From assembly GCA_964537685.1 (NCBI GenBank), contig CAZICM010000020.1:88540-152539 (forward strand): a stretch of DNA of 64,000 nucleotides, given 5' to 3'. Both the position numbers and the translations under genes were made by a program. This stretch comes from CAZICM01 sp964537685. Its GTDB lineage: Bacteria; Myxococcota_A; Polyangia; Polyangiales; Polyangiaceae. How positions within the stretch are numbered: the stretch's first letter is position 1; each line of letters starts with the position of its first letter. The notes under the pieces were generated by a model. The model ran no database searches and was not told the origin of the DNA. It saw nothing but the letters and a program-made list of their open reading frames with translations. Below are positions 1-8,705 of this stretch, one piece after another.

Positions 1-1566
1 CAAGAGAGTGACGCCGAGTTTGCGGTATTTAAGAAGCAGTTCGCGCTGGCGCCCAAAATCACCATCGAATTGGCTGCGGGTGCCTGTGGCGCAGAAGGTG
101 CAGCGGTTGTTGCATTTGTAGGTGACGTTGAGAATCACCTTTTTAGGGCCTTGGGTGGCCTTTAGCCTTTGTTCAAAGGTAAATCGGAAGCGCTTTAAGT
201 CGTCAAGCGAAAATTCAGGCGTTTCAATGGAAGGCCGCTGCTGAAAATGCGGTCCGAAATCGTTGATCATCGGCAGAATACGGCCTATTTTTTGGCTTTC
301 CCGCGAAAGCCTCGTGCCCGGAAGCGGTGTCGCAAATTGAAGGCTGGGCCATGCGTTGGTATTTTCATGCAATTCCATCGCATAGTTTAGCGTTTCGTTG
401 ATTTCGCGCTTGGTCTCGCCCGGAAGGCCAATCATAAAATGCACGAGGGTTGGAAGGCTTTCCGTTTGGGCGTATTCGGCCGCGCGCCGGATATGCGATA
501 AATTCATTTGTTTGTCGACAATTTGCGATAGTACGCGCTCCGAGCCGCTTTCGGCGCTGATGCTTAAGGTGGTGATGTGTTTTTTTAAGCTCGAAATATG
601 CTTCGGGAGGATATAGTCGGCCCGCATTCCATTGGGGATTTCAAAGGGGAGTCCGATTTCATTGAATAGGTCTAAAATATCATCGAAATGACGCTCGTTG
701 ACATTGATGAGCTCGTCCAAAAGATGAATGCGTCCGGCCCCCAAGCGCTTTAAATAGGCGATCAATTCTTTAAGATAGGTTTTGGAATAGCGGCGCTGCG
801 TTTTTGGTGCAATGAGCTCTCCATTCTTTCGTGTGGATGGATTGGAGGAGCAGTGAATGCAGCGGTAGGGGCAGCCCCGGCTGCTGAGCATGGGGAGGCT
901 GCGGCCGGTGATCGGGAAGGCCCAGTGTGGGCGGCCAAGTCCTTCGGTGATGTTCTGCTGAAGCTCAAAATAGGCGTCGAGCTCGAGGAGATCCCAGGCG
1001 GGCAGGGGTAGTTCATCGAGGTGGGCGGGTTCTGGGCCTTCTTCAACGAATGGGGATTGGGGCGGGCCGGGCTCGAGGAGGCGGGCAATTAAAGCGGGGA
1101 GTGCGGCTTCGGCTTCATAGCGGAGAAAGGCGTGGGCTTCGGGATAAGCCGCGAGAATCTGTTCAGGCGGGGCATCGATGACGTGCTGGCCGCTTTGGTA
1201 GAGGTCGGCGAGAACGATGGGCGCGCTGGGCCGGTGAGCGCGGGCGGCTTCGAGGAGGGCGCTCAGGCCGGGATCGCGCGAGGGCGGGCGATGAAAGGGC
1301 GTGAGCGCGAAGATGTAGGCGTCGGCGTTTTTTGGAAGGCGCGAAAGCAAAGTGCCGAGGGGCGCTCCGAGCGAGAACGATTTGCCTTTGTCTTCCGGGC
1401 GAAGCTGCGCGCCGGGGAGGGCGAGAGCGTCGATGAGGGTGATTCGGTGGCCGGCTTTGCGCAGGACAGCCGCGTTTTGAACGGCGCCTAAATCCGCAAA
1501 ATAAGGGTAGTCAATGAAGTCCCGGGACAAGTGAAGAGGCGAGAAAACGATTGCGATGCGGGACAT
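1..1566 (-). CDS. B12-binding radical SAM protein with two radical SAM motifs (C-terminus cut by window edge)
   Basis: The frame is open from an ATG at 1564-1566 to base 1, giving 522 codons; the C-terminus lies outside the window. The first ~180 residues look like a cobalamin-binding (B12) domain of the kind that precedes many radical SAM enzymes. A first CxxxCxxC cluster, CPYRCIHC, has Cys at residues 232, 236 and 239 and is followed by a typical radical SAM barrel with 'ISAESGSERVL' and 'MIGLPGET' segments. A second cluster, CNNRCTFC, has Cys at 485, 489 and 492 and begins another radical SAM domain that runs off the edge. I checked 1-780 for in-frame stops and found none, so the two clusters are in one polypeptide. 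The substrate is unknown. It is divergent from the exported protein starting at 1597. Confidence 0.85.
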   Translation of the reverse strand, partial: MSRIAIVFSPLHLSRDFIDYPYFADLGAVQNAAVLRKAGHRITLIDALALPGAQLRPEDKGKSFSLGAPLGTLLSRLPKNADAYIFALTPFHRPPSRDPGLSALLEAARAHRPSAPIVLADLYQSGQHVIDAPPEQILAAYPEAHAFLRYEAEAALPALIARLLEPGPPQSPFVEEGPEPAHLDELPLPAWDLLELDAYFELQQNITEGLGRPHWAFPITGRSLPMLSSRGCPYRCIHCSSNPSTRKNGELIAPKTQRRYSKTYLKELIAYLKRLGAGRIHLLDELINVNERHFDDILDLFNEIGLPFEIPNGMRADYILPKHISSLKKHITTLSISAESGSERVLSQIVDKQMNLSHIRRAAEYAQTESLPTLVHFMIGLPGETKREINETLNYAMELHENTNAWPSLQFATPLPGTRLSRESQKIGRILPMINDFGPHFQQRPSIETPEFSLDDLKRFRFTFEQRLKATQGPKKVILNVTYKCNNRCTFCATGTRSQFDGDFGRQRELLLKYRKLGVTLL

Positions 1567-1596
1567 CGTTTTCAATCGTATAAGGTAGCCCGGCGA

Positions 1597-2343
1597 ATGG
1601 CGATGAAGGATCGATGGTCGAAGAGGAATCGGTGGAGCGGGCAGGTGGTGGGGGCGGCGCTGCTCGCGGGCGCGCTGTGTGGTTTTTCGTCCGCGCGGGC
1701 AGAGGCGCAGGAGGCGGAGGCCGCTTGGGAGAAGGCTCCGGCGCTGCGGCGAAGCGGTTTTATGGTGGGTTTGATGCCTGTGTTTTCACTGGGTCAGGCA
1801 TCGGGTTATCCGCTGGATTTAAAGAAGATCGGGCGTGAGCGCTTTTATACAGAGTCCAATATCGCGGTGGGCGGTGTGGGGCTCTTTTGGCTGGGCGGAG
1901 CGCTTTCGGATTGGCTGACCTTTGGTTTGGGAACGCAGGGCGCCGCGCTTGCGCCTTCGGATTTATCGGGCGGAGCATACGGGGTGATTTTTAGAACCGA
2001 GCTGTTTCCGCTGTTTGGTTTGGGCGGGCATCTGAGGGAGCTCGGTGTGGGTTTTGATGTGGGCGCGAGCGTGGCCGGGTTTTCGCCTTCGGTAGAGCCT
2101 GAAAGAGCCGTGATCGACGGTGGCGCGGCTTCTCATCTCGGGGTGAGCATTTTTTATGAGGGGCTGCGCGTTTGGCATTTGTCGGCCGGTCCTGGGCTGT
2201 ACGCGGACTACACATGGAGCGACACGATTCGCTATGGAAACGTGGGTTTGGGCTTTAGGACGGTGCTGTACACAGGAGCCGCCGCGAAGAAGAAGTCGGC
2301 AGCGGCGCCAAAGCCAACATCTCAACAGCGGGCGCGTTTTTAG
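1597..2343 (+). CDS. exported outer-membrane-like protein of unknown function
   Basis: This 248-residue protein starts at the ATG at 1597 (MAMKDRWSK); the frame is open further upstream to 1531, but that would overlap the start of the divergent radical SAM gene. Positively charged residues followed by a hydrophobic stretch (VVGAALLAGALCGFSSARA) make a signal peptide with a likely cleavage after ARA or AEA. The rest alternates short Gly- and aromatic-rich strands (for example GVGLFWLGGALSDWLTFGLG), which suggests a small outer-membrane beta-barrel. The tail is Lys/Ala/Pro-rich. I do not recognise the family. It converges on prmC with a 16-bp gap. Confidence 0.7.
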   Translation: MAMKDRWSKRNRWSGQVVGAALLAGALCGFSSARAEAQEAEAAWEKAPALRRSGFMVGLMPVFSLGQASGYPLDLKKIGRERFYTESNIAVGGVGLFWLGGALSDWLTFGLGTQGAALAPSDLSGGAYGVIFRTELFPLFGLGGHLRELGVGFDVGASVAGFSPSVEPERAVIDGGAASHLGVSIFYEGLRVWHLSAGPGLYADYTWSDTIRYGNVGLGFRTVLYTGAAAKKKSAAAPKPTSQQRARF

Positions 2344-2359
2344 GGTTGTTAAAGGCTTT

Positions 2360-3280
2360 TTAAGCCCGGATTCCCGAGACGACGCGATCGTGCTGGGCTA
2401 AATCCCGGGTGATCTCGATGCCGGAAAAGCCTGCCCGCTCAAAGAGGGCCGCGGTCTGTTGAGCTTGATCCGCGCCGATTTCCATGGCGATCACGCCTTG
2501 GTCTTCGAGGTACAAAGGCGCTTGCTCCAGAATGAGGCGCACGATATCGAGGCCGTCTTTGCCGCCCAGCAACGCCTGCCGAGGCTCAAAATCGCGGACG
2601 TCGGCTTGCAATTCAGGCAGTTCATCCTCGCGGATATAGGGCGGGTTGGCGGTGATGAGATCGAAGCGGGCGCGGTGTTTATGATGAGCCCGCTGGCTTA
2701 TTTGAAGCGAAAGCGCGCCAAAGAGATCGCCCTGTAAAAAGGCGACATTGACCGCGCCGAGGCGAAGCGCATTTTCGCGGGCCACATCGAGCGCGGCCTC
2801 TGAAATGTCGGTGGCGATGACGCGCGTGGTCGGTCTTTCCCGCCCCAAGCTGATCGCGACACAGCCCGAGCCTGTGCAGAGATCGAGCACGCGGGCGCTG
2901 AGCGAAAGATGCCGGGTGCGGCGAAGCGCGACTTCCACAAGGATTTCGGTGTCGGGTCTTGGGATGAGCACGCGGGCATCGACGCGGAAGGGCCGCCCAA
3001 AGAATTCGCGGGTGCCGGTGAGATAGGCGATGGGTTCACCGGACCTGCGGCGTATATGCAGGGATTTGTAGCGATCGAGTTCTTCTTTTTGGAGAGGCCG
3101 CTCGGCATCGATGATGAGCTGAACCCGCGTTGTCTTGAGAACGAGGCACAGGAGCAATTCGGCATCGAGCCTGGGCGACAAAGAGCCCCGTTTTTTTAGA
3201 TCGTCCGTGGCCCAGGTGAGAACCCGCCGGATGGTCCAGATATCGGTTCCCGGGCGATCGGTTTCGGCGGTGGTGCTCAT
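2360..3280 (-). CDS. prmC: PrmC/HemK: release factor glutamine N5-methyltransferase
   Basis: This 306-residue enzyme is expected to methylate the GGQ glutamine of release factors RF1/RF2 using S-adenosylmethionine. The helical N-terminal domain (to ~90) is followed by 'FFGRPFRVDARVLIPRPDTE', which is diagnostic of PrmC, then the SAM-binding 'DLCTGSGCVAISL' and the catalytic NPPY at residues 212-215. The length is slightly above the usual ~280. Its ATG overlaps the phosphomannomutase stop by 4 bp (ATGA), so it is translationally coupled as the last gene of a seven-gene minus-strand operon. Confidence 0.93.
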   Translation of the reverse strand: MSTTAETDRPGTDIWTIRRVLTWATDDLKKRGSLSPRLDAELLLCLVLKTTRVQLIIDAERPLQKEELDRYKSLHIRRRSGEPIAYLTGTREFFGRPFRVDARVLIPRPDTEILVEVALRRTRHLSLSARVLDLCTGSGCVAISLGRERPTTRVIATDISEAALDVARENALRLGAVNVAFLQGDLFGALSLQISQRAHHKHRARFDLITANPPYIREDELPELQADVRDFEPRQALLGGKDGLDIVRLILEQAPLYLEDQGVIAMEIGADQAQQTAALFERAGFSGIEITRDLAQHDRVVSGIRA

Positions 3281-4701
3281 TCAGCGTTATGCGCGGCGTT
3301 TGCGGCGGATTGGACGACGGCTTCAAACGCGGCGCGCACGGTTTGGAGTTCGGTTTCGCTGTGGGCCTCGAAGCGCAGGACCAGAACAGGCTGGGTGTTG
3401 GAGGCGCGGCACAGGCCCCAGGCTCCGTTGCCAAAATCCACGCGGGCTCCGTCGATATCGATGACTTTGTGGGATGCCTGGTAGTGTTTTGCGACGCGTT
3501 CGACGACCGAAAACTTGAGATGATCGGGGCAATCCACGCGGATTTCAGGTGTGGCAAAGGTGTGCGGTACGTCTGCGAGGAGCTCTTTGAGGCTCTGCTT
3601 GCTTTGGGTGATGATTTCAAGCAGGCGCACCGTGGCGTAGACCGCGTCGTCGAAGCCCGGCCAGCGGTCGGCGAAGAACATGTGGCCGCTCATCTCTCCG
3701 GCCAGAAGCGCGCCGGAAGCCTTCATTTTGGCTTTGATCAGCGAGTGGCCCGTCTTCCACATGATGGGCTGTCCGCCGGCTTTTTCGATGGCTTCGTAGA
3801 GCGTTGCCGAGCATTTGACTTCGCCCAGGATGGCCGCGCCGGGATGTTCTTTGAGCAGCGCGCGGGCAAATAAAATGAGCAGTTTGTCGCCCCAAACAAT
3901 GTCGCCTTGATGATCGACACAGCCGATGCGGTCGCCGTCGCCGTCCCACGCAACGCCGAAGAGAGCTCCGCTTTCAAGAACGCGATTGCGAAGGTCGGCA
4001 AGATTCTCGGGCACGGTGGGATCGGGATGATGATTGGGAAAGCGGCCATCGAGTTCGCAGTACAAAGCCTCGGGCTGAAAACCGAGCGCCTGGAGGGTGG
4101 CGATGCCTAGGGGGCCCGCGGCGCCGTTGCCCGCGTCGACCACGAATTTAAGGTCTTTGGGATTGGCATGAGCGAGGCGCGAAGACGCTTTGACGGCTTC
4201 GATGTAAGCGGGCTGAATGTCGATTTCGCCCGCGCTGCCTTTGGCTGTTTTCGGATCTTGTCCGAGGAATTCTTCGCTCTCGATTACATCGCCCAGCGCT
4301 TGAATCTCTTTGCCGTGAAGCGAAGCCTTTCCGCGCATCAGTTTGAAACCGTTGTCGGGTGATGGATTGTGGCTCGCGGTGATCATCACGGCGCCTTCGG
4401 TATGCAGATGATGGGCTGCAAAATACAGGGAAGGCGTGGGGCCTACGGCAATGGCTTTTGTGTTTGCGCCCGCGTCGTGAAGACCCTTGCACAGCGCCGA
4501 AAAGAGTCTGGGTGTCGAGAGGCGGGCATCGCGGCCCACGGCTACGTCGATGCATCGATCGGCCGGTGTTCCAAGCTCGCGCCTCAGCATGTAGCCAAAG
4601 CCGCGTCCCAGCGCGTAGGCAAAATCGTCGCTTAAGTCTCGTTCGGCGACGCCTCGTATGTCGTATTCGCGGAAACAGGAACGCGGGATCTTCATGCCCA
4701 T
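3277..4701 (-). CDS. phosphomannomutase/phosphoglucomutase (ManB/AlgC type)
   Basis: This 474-residue alpha-D-phosphohexomutase interconverts hexose 6- and 1-phosphates for sugar-nucleotide supply to polysaccharide or LPS. The N-terminus 'FREYDIRGVAERDL' is typical of the bacterial PMM/PGM group. The phosphoserine loop TASHNP puts the catalytic Ser at residue 110. The metal-binding loop reads DGDGDRIG, and 'GEMSGHMFF' is the sugar-specificity loop. The C-terminal phosphate-binding region is 'RASNTQPVLVLRFEA'. A second ATG two codons in (MKIPRS) is an alternative start. It lies 15 bp from the upstream gene and overlaps prmC. Confidence 0.92.
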   Translation of the reverse strand: MGMKIPRSCFREYDIRGVAERDLSDDFAYALGRGFGYMLRRELGTPADRCIDVAVGRDARLSTPRLFSALCKGLHDAGANTKAIAVGPTPSLYFAAHHLHTEGAVMITASHNPSPDNGFKLMRGKASLHGKEIQALGDVIESEEFLGQDPKTAKGSAGEIDIQPAYIEAVKASSRLAHANPKDLKFVVDAGNGAAGPLGIATLQALGFQPEALYCELDGRFPNHHPDPTVPENLADLRNRVLESGALFGVAWDGDGDRIGCVDHQGDIVWGDKLLILFARALLKEHPGAAILGEVKCSATLYEAIEKAGGQPIMWKTGHSLIKAKMKASGALLAGEMSGHMFFADRWPGFDDAVYATVRLLEIITQSKQSLKELLADVPHTFATPEIRVDCPDHLKFSVVERVAKHYQASHKVIDIDGARVDFGNGAWGLCRASNTQPVLVLRFEAHSETELQTVRAAFEAVVQSAANAAHNAE

Positions 4702-4716
4702 ACAAAAAATCTCGTT

Positions 4717-5421
4717 CTATTCGTCGTTGAAATCGTTGTAGCCCAAGGGTGGCTCCGGCAATTTGGCGGCCTTGGATACGCCCCGGAACACATAGTCCGA
4801 ATAGCTGTAAGGGCCGTCGGACCAGACAAAAAAATCTTCGCAAAGCGCGCCGTCTTTCATGCCTTCGCACAATTCAGGCGCTGCGATCACCGGGCCTTCC
4901 ACATAGACCGGCGCCGATGGATTCACTTCCTCCATCGCTTCTTCCATCGCGGATAGCGCGCCCGCGTGCCGTTCGGTGTCGAGTTCGTCCACGGGCAAAT
5001 ACACCCAATCGAGCATCACCAATTCGGGATGAGGCAAGTCGTCGGGATTCGATTGAAAAGGCTCGTGCGAGGCCGGTGGAAGGCCCGTTTGAGCCAGCGC
5101 CTGCTTTAGCCTTTGCACATAGCGCTGCCTCGCCGGCCCTTCGGTCCAAAAGGCTTCGAGCACCCGCACCACATCTTCCAGCATCACGCTCCGCCACAGG
5201 CTGGGATCGCGCGATTGAATTTCAAGCTGTTTGTCGCGGGCTCTCCGCTCTTCAAAGGCTTTGGCAAAAGGCCCAAATGAAGCGAGATCGGCGAGGGCAA
5301 AATCGACCGTCCAGTGCAGCTTAAAATCGATTTCGCTCACATAGCGGTTCTTGCTGAGCGCGCGCACAAGCCGAGCGGTTTCATCGAGTGAGCGCGCCGA
5401 AAACGACCATCCCAGCATCAT
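4717..5421 (-). CDS. hypothetical protein, 234 aa
   Basis: The start is placed at the ATG at 5421 (MMLGWSFSARSL) because a GAGGA Shine-Dalgarno sits about 8 bp upstream; the frame is open to 5553, but that extension is Arg-rich and overlaps the upstream lipoprotein. The protein looks soluble and acidic, with no signal peptide or membrane segment. A charged helical stretch (FAKAFEERRARDKQLEIQ) lies near residue 50. Cys residues are few. I do not recognise the family. It lies between a Cys-rich lipoprotein (14 bp upstream) and phosphomannomutase (15 bp downstream), so it is probably co-transcribed with them. Confidence 0.65.
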   Translation of the reverse strand: MMLGWSFSARSLDETARLVRALSKNRYVSEIDFKLHWTVDFALADLASFGPFAKAFEERRARDKQLEIQSRDPSLWRSVMLEDVVRVLEAFWTEGPARQRYVQRLKQALAQTGLPPASHEPFQSNPDDLPHPELVMLDWVYLPVDELDTERHAGALSAMEEAMEEVNPSAPVYVEGPVIAAPELCEGMKDGALCEDFFVWSDGPYSYSDYVFRGVSKAAKLPEPPLGYNDFNDE

Positions 5422-5435
5422 GGTTGGCTTCCTCG

Positions 5436-5735
5436 CTAATCGTTGGCGCAGCCTATTTTCGCGCCGACTTTGCCCGCTTCGATATCGGCCACGCAGCGCG
5501 ATGCGCAGGCATCGATGGAGACGGCTTTTTCGGCGGCGCACATTTGCATGCATGCCTCGCGAACGGCTTTTTTGCGGGTGAGTTTTGTGTCGTCGGCTTT
5601 GCCTTTGGCGCTGCCTTTATAAATGCCGCTGCCGGAAGTGACATCAGCGCTGCATTCCACGAGTTTTTGGCAGCCCGACAGCATGAGCGCGCCGGGTATG
5701 AAAAGGCATAAGGCGAGAGATAAACGCGAGAACAT
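5436..5735 (-). CDS. small cysteine-rich lipoprotein
   Basis: This 99-residue protein starts at the ATG at 5735 (MFSRLSLAL), with a GGGGA ribosome site a few bases upstream. The signal peptide ends in the lipobox LSGC, so Cys22 would be lipidated. The mature part has seven further Cys in a short helical, Lys/Ala-rich region (ECSADV, ACMQMC, DACASRC, IGC), suggesting several disulfides in the periplasm. I know no named family. It lies 16 bp after the WxPG-repeat protein and is followed by the 234-aa unknown gene in the same operon. Confidence 0.72.
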   Translation of the reverse strand: MFSRLSLALCLFIPGALMLSGCQKLVECSADVTSGSGIYKGSAKGKADDTKLTRKKAVREACMQMCAAEKAVSIDACASRCVADIEAGKVGAKIGCAND

Positions 5736-5751
5736 GGGAGGCGTTCCCCTA

Positions 5752-6174
5752 TTACTCGCTTTGAGCCGGCAAATCGATCGGCCTGTTCCCGGATTGGGAA
5801 AGGCGCCTGTAAAACCTGCCCGGCCACCATAAAAGCTTGCCGTTGGGCTGCCGTTCAAAGGCGGGATAGGCGTAGTACGACTCGGGTGAGGCGATGACCC
5901 AGGCGCCGGGCTGCCAGACCCAGGAGCCGGGCTGCCATGCCCAGGCTCCCGGCTGCCATTCCCACTGTCCGTCGATCCAGACGGCTTGGTCACTGGGGCG
6001 TTCTTCGACGCGCACAATCGCCGGTTTGGGCGCGGGAGGCGGGTAGGGGACGGTGGCCTTGGCGGCTCCTTGATGGGGGCCCGTGGGCGGAAGGGGGATG
6101 CCAGGCGCGCATGCATAGAATGCGCTGCTTGTCAAGATAAAAACAAAAAATCCTTTAATTATACGGAGATCCAT
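5752..6174 (-). CDS. WxxGxW-repeat exported protein (BcpO-like)
   Basis: The start is set at the ATG at 6174 (MDLRIIKGFF). The frame continues to 6216, but that lies inside the pilD coding region, and the hydrophobic signal (IIKGFFVFILTSSAFYAC) fits the later start. The last part, FYAC, is a weak lipobox, so it may be a lipoprotein. A Pro-rich linker leads to tandem Trp motifs (WQWQ-like: WEWQPGAW, WQPGSW, WQPGAW), resembling the YXWGXW / BcpO-related WXXGXW repeat proteins I recall from proteobacterial envelopes. The end forms a short Arg/Trp-rich tail. It overlaps the pilD stop by 16 bp and so is likely translated with it. Confidence 0.72.
   Translation of the reverse strand: MDLRIIKGFFVFILTSSAFYACAPGIPLPPTGPHQGAAKATVPYPPPAPKPAIVRVEERPSDQAVWIDGQWEWQPGAWAWQPGSWVWQPGAWVIASPESYYAYPAFERQPNGKLLWWPGRFYRRLSQSGNRPIDLPAQSE
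5899..5961 (-). repeat. three tandem 21-bp units encoding W(E/A/V)WQPG(A/S)
   Basis: Three consecutive 21-bp units start at 5899, 5920 and 5941; each begins CCAGG(C/A) and ends CTGCCA plus two or three variable bases. They encode the seven-residue Trp repeat of the WxxGxW protein. The unit is a multiple of three, so changes in copy number would keep the frame. Confidence 0.8.
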
Positions 6175-7121
6175 GACCAGTAGGTCTCGAACAGCCACCT
6201 TCCCACAAACAAACACTCCAGCGTGGCCAAGACCAGAAAAGGCCCAAACGCAAGCCTTTGCTGCCCCAGTCCTTCGCCCGCTTCGCTGAAGAGAGGATCT
6301 TGAGCCAACTCTTTTTCGGCTTCCGCGCGCTCTTCGGGCGACATCTGCGACAGTTCGGCTTCGATTTCTTCCCGCTCTTTGCGCACGGCTTCGGGGTCTT
6401 CAATTTTGCCGCCCACGAGAAGCATCACGATGGCGGCGATCGTTCCCTGCACGGCTCCGGCCAAGAGCACAAAGAGGGCGCCTCCCCATCCAAACCAGGC
6501 CCCCGCGAGCGCGACCAGCTTCGCATCGCCCATGCCCATGCCGGCCTTTCCGCTCCGGATTTTTGGGTAGATGACGATAAAGGGCAGCCACACCATTAAA
6601 AATCCAGCCGCGGCTCCAAGGGCCGATTCGAGCAGGCTCATCGAGCGAAACGAGGCCGTGGCCAAGCCCAATACAGCGCCGCCGTAGGTGATGGAGTCGG
6701 GCAAGATCATGTGTTCCAGATCGATAAAGGCCGCCGCCACAAGGCCCATCGCAAGCGCGAAGGAAGCCATGTAGACGGCCGCCGCGTGATAGAGCGGCGT
6801 TCCATAGGGCAGAGGCCGCACCAGAAGCTCGTAGACACACAGCGAGAGCACGCCGCCGATAAGCTCGACCAGCGGATAGCGCGGCGAGAGGCTGGCTCCG
6901 CAGCAGCGGGCTTTGCCGCGCAGAATCAAGAAACTGAGCACGGGGATATTGTCCCAGGGACGTATGGGTTTTTTGCACGAGGGACAGCGCGAAGCGGGCT
7001 TCACCACGCTTTGGCCTAGAGGCACGCGGTAGATGACAACATTTAAAAAACTGCCCCAAAGAAGGCCGAACACAACAACATTTACACGTACAAACCAGGG
7101 CGGAAGCGTTTCGAGGGGCAT
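6159..7121 (-). CDS. pilD: prepilin peptidase / N-methyltransferase (PilD/GspO)
   Basis: This 320-residue inner-membrane aspartic protease cleaves and N-methylates type IV pilins and type II secretion pseudopilins. The N-terminal hydrophobic helix and 'GSFLNVVIYRVP' are family hallmarks. Zinc ligands are the CPSC pair (Cys46, Cys49) with Cys73/Cys74. Catalytic Asp134 lies in 'FIDLEHMILPD' and Asp199 in 'GMGDAKL'. A charged ~50-residue stretch (EREEIEAELSQMSPEER region) before the last hydrophobic helix is longer than usual. The pilin genes are not in the window. It is the second gene of the operon, 9 bp behind the 90-aa gene. Confidence 0.93.
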   Translation of the reverse strand: MPLETLPPWFVRVNVVVFGLLWGSFLNVVIYRVPLGQSVVKPASRCPSCKKPIRPWDNIPVLSFLILRGKARCCGASLSPRYPLVELIGGVLSLCVYELLVRPLPYGTPLYHAAAVYMASFALAMGLVAAAFIDLEHMILPDSITYGGAVLGLATASFRSMSLLESALGAAAGFLMVWLPFIVIYPKIRSGKAGMGMGDAKLVALAGAWFGWGGALFVLLAGAVQGTIAAIVMLLVGGKIEDPEAVRKEREEIEAELSQMSPEERAEAEKELAQDPLFSEAGEGLGQQRLAFGPFLVLATLECLFVGRWLFETYWSWISV

Positions 7122-7130
7122 ACGGGCTTC

Positions 7131-7403
7131 TTAAGGATTGTTGGAAGCTGCAAGCCTGAGCATCATCGTGAGCGCGCTTTCTAGTTCTTCGCGCGTGGGT
7201 TCTTGGGGCGAGTGTTCCAAGGCTTGTTTGAGCTCGATAAGCCTTCGTCCAAATTCCTCGTAGTGCCTTTGCAAACGCGGGTTTTGGGCCTCGGCGATCC
7301 ATCGCCTGACGATTTCGCGCAGCTCGGCGAGATCGCTGCCCGCGAGCAGTTGAGCCATCTGGGCCGCCATGGGGTCGACGGTGGGCGTTAAGGGCGTTGC
7401 CAT
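7131..7403 (-). CDS. hypothetical protein, 90 aa
   Basis: The start is taken at the ATG at 7403 (MATPLTPTVDP); the longer open frame runs into the divergent FGE-like gene. The protein is helical and charged (LAGSDLAELREIVRRWIAE, then LIELKQALEHSP), with no signal peptide or Cys. I do not recognise it. It heads the operon that runs through pilD to prmC. Its start is 61 bp from that of the divergent lipoprotein gene, so the promoters for both directions must lie in that gap. Confidence 0.6.
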   Translation of the reverse strand: MATPLTPTVDPMAAQMAQLLAGSDLAELREIVRRWIAEAQNPRLQRHYEEFGRRLIELKQALEHSPQEPTREELESALTMMLRLAASNNP

Positions 7404-7464
7404 GAAGGCAGCATACCCGCAAAGCGATCTTGGCCTTATTGTCCGATGGAGCGAAAAGAGCGCC

Positions 7465-8688
7465 ATGAAGGCGTTGGGTCCGGCGCTAAGGCTTTGGATG
7501 GGGTTCGCGCTTGCGTGTGCGGCGTTGTCCTGTGGCAAGGGGGGCGCTGCCGATCCGGATGGCGGTGTGGCGGTGACGCCCAAGGGGAAGGTGTTGGAGG
7601 CTGCGGAAAACGAGAGTGCCGATGGAGGGGCGGCGCGTTCTCAGACCAAGGCGGCGGGTTCGGATCAGGTGGAGATTCCGGGCGGGAAGTTTGTGGCGGG
7701 CAGCACGCCGGGCGACAAAGGCCGCGATCCGGTGCTGGAGCCCTCGATGCTCGACGTGGAGCTGGGCGGGTTTTCAATCGATCGGTTTTTGTATCCGAAC
7801 GATCCTCAAAAGCCGCCGATGACGGGTATTTCAAGGGCAAAGGCGGCCGATTTATGCCAGCAGGCCGGGGCACGGCTGTGTACGGAGCTCGAGTGGGAGA
7901 TGGCCTGTAAGGGGCCCGGCGGAGACAGCTATGCGGGAGGAGCGGCATGGGATGCGGCCTGTGCCAAAGATCCAAAGCAATGCGCGTCGGGTTACGGCGT
8001 ATTGGGCATGGGCACGCTGGTGCGCGAATGGACGGCGAGCGATGTGCAGCCCATTGAAAACATGCAAGCCAAGGCGGCGGCGGTGCGGGGAGCGAAGGCC
8101 GATGCGATTGCGCCCGATCATCGCTGTGCGAGGCGGATGGCGGTTGCGCCCGATGCATCGGGGCCGGACATAGGTTTTCGGTGCTGCCGTGGAGCGCCCA
8201 ATGCGGCGAGCGTGCCTTCGCCCGTGTGGAAACAGACCTTTGCGCGCGCCGAGCTGCCCATTTCGAACGTGGTGACGATGTTTTCGAGCGTGCCTCAATT
8301 AAAAGATTTGGGCGAAGAGCTTTTGTATTTTAAAGAACCGGATGATTTAACGATTGTGCTTGGGCGGGGAGATGCGGGCGCGGCGCCTCAAAATACGGTG
8401 CTCACCACATCGCCATTGGTATGGAACCCGGTTCCCGGTGAGGAGATTTTGGTGATCTCGGGCAAAGCCGCGAAGGATTCATTTATTGTTGCATTTTATC
8501 GATTGCCTGACAATCGCTATCGGCTTGCATCGTCGCTGATATTAAAGAATGAAAAAGGGCCGATCGTATTGGGCTTCAATGGTTATGTAAGGCGAAAATT
8601 AAGCTGGGCCACATGCTGGGAATGCCCTGGGGAGTCGGGAAATATCACCTTTAGGGATGATAATCGCGTGGTCATTACGCAGAAGTAG
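7465..8688 (+). CDS. lipoprotein with formylglycine-generating-enzyme (SUMF1/FGE) fold
   Basis: The start is set at the ATG at 7465 (MKALGPALRLWMGFALACAALSC), because this gives a proper lipoprotein signal ending in AALSC; the frame is open to 7369. The 407-residue protein has an FGE-sulfatase domain: 'VEIPGGKFVAGS' begins it, 'ISRAKAADLCQQAGARLCTELEWEMAC' is the central motif, and 'AVRGAKAD' and 'IGFRCCRG' close it. The canonical sequence here would be GFRC. The last ~120 residues are unrelated to FGE. In myxobacteria many such domains are structural rather than catalytic, and I cannot say whether it modifies a sulfatase. The lipoprotein gene at 8706 follows after 17 bp. Confidence 0.8.
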   Translation: MKALGPALRLWMGFALACAALSCGKGGAADPDGGVAVTPKGKVLEAAENESADGGAARSQTKAAGSDQVEIPGGKFVAGSTPGDKGRDPVLEPSMLDVELGGFSIDRFLYPNDPQKPPMTGISRAKAADLCQQAGARLCTELEWEMACKGPGGDSYAGGAAWDAACAKDPKQCASGYGVLGMGTLVREWTASDVQPIENMQAKAAAVRGAKADAIAPDHRCARRMAVAPDASGPDIGFRCCRGAPNAASVPSPVWKQTFARAELPISNVVTMFSSVPQLKDLGEELLYFKEPDDLTIVLGRGDAGAAPQNTVLTTSPLVWNPVPGEEILVISGKAAKDSFIVAFYRLPDNRYRLASSLILKNEKGPIVLGFNGYVRRKLSWATCWECPGESGNITFRDDNRVVITQK

Positions 8689-8705
8689 GCGATAAAATAA
8701 TCCCG

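Noticed and set aside
6400..7422. 340-codon open frame on the minus strand
   Set aside because: It overlaps the pilD frame, which carries the Asp134/Asp199 motifs; the other frame is Arg-rich noise.
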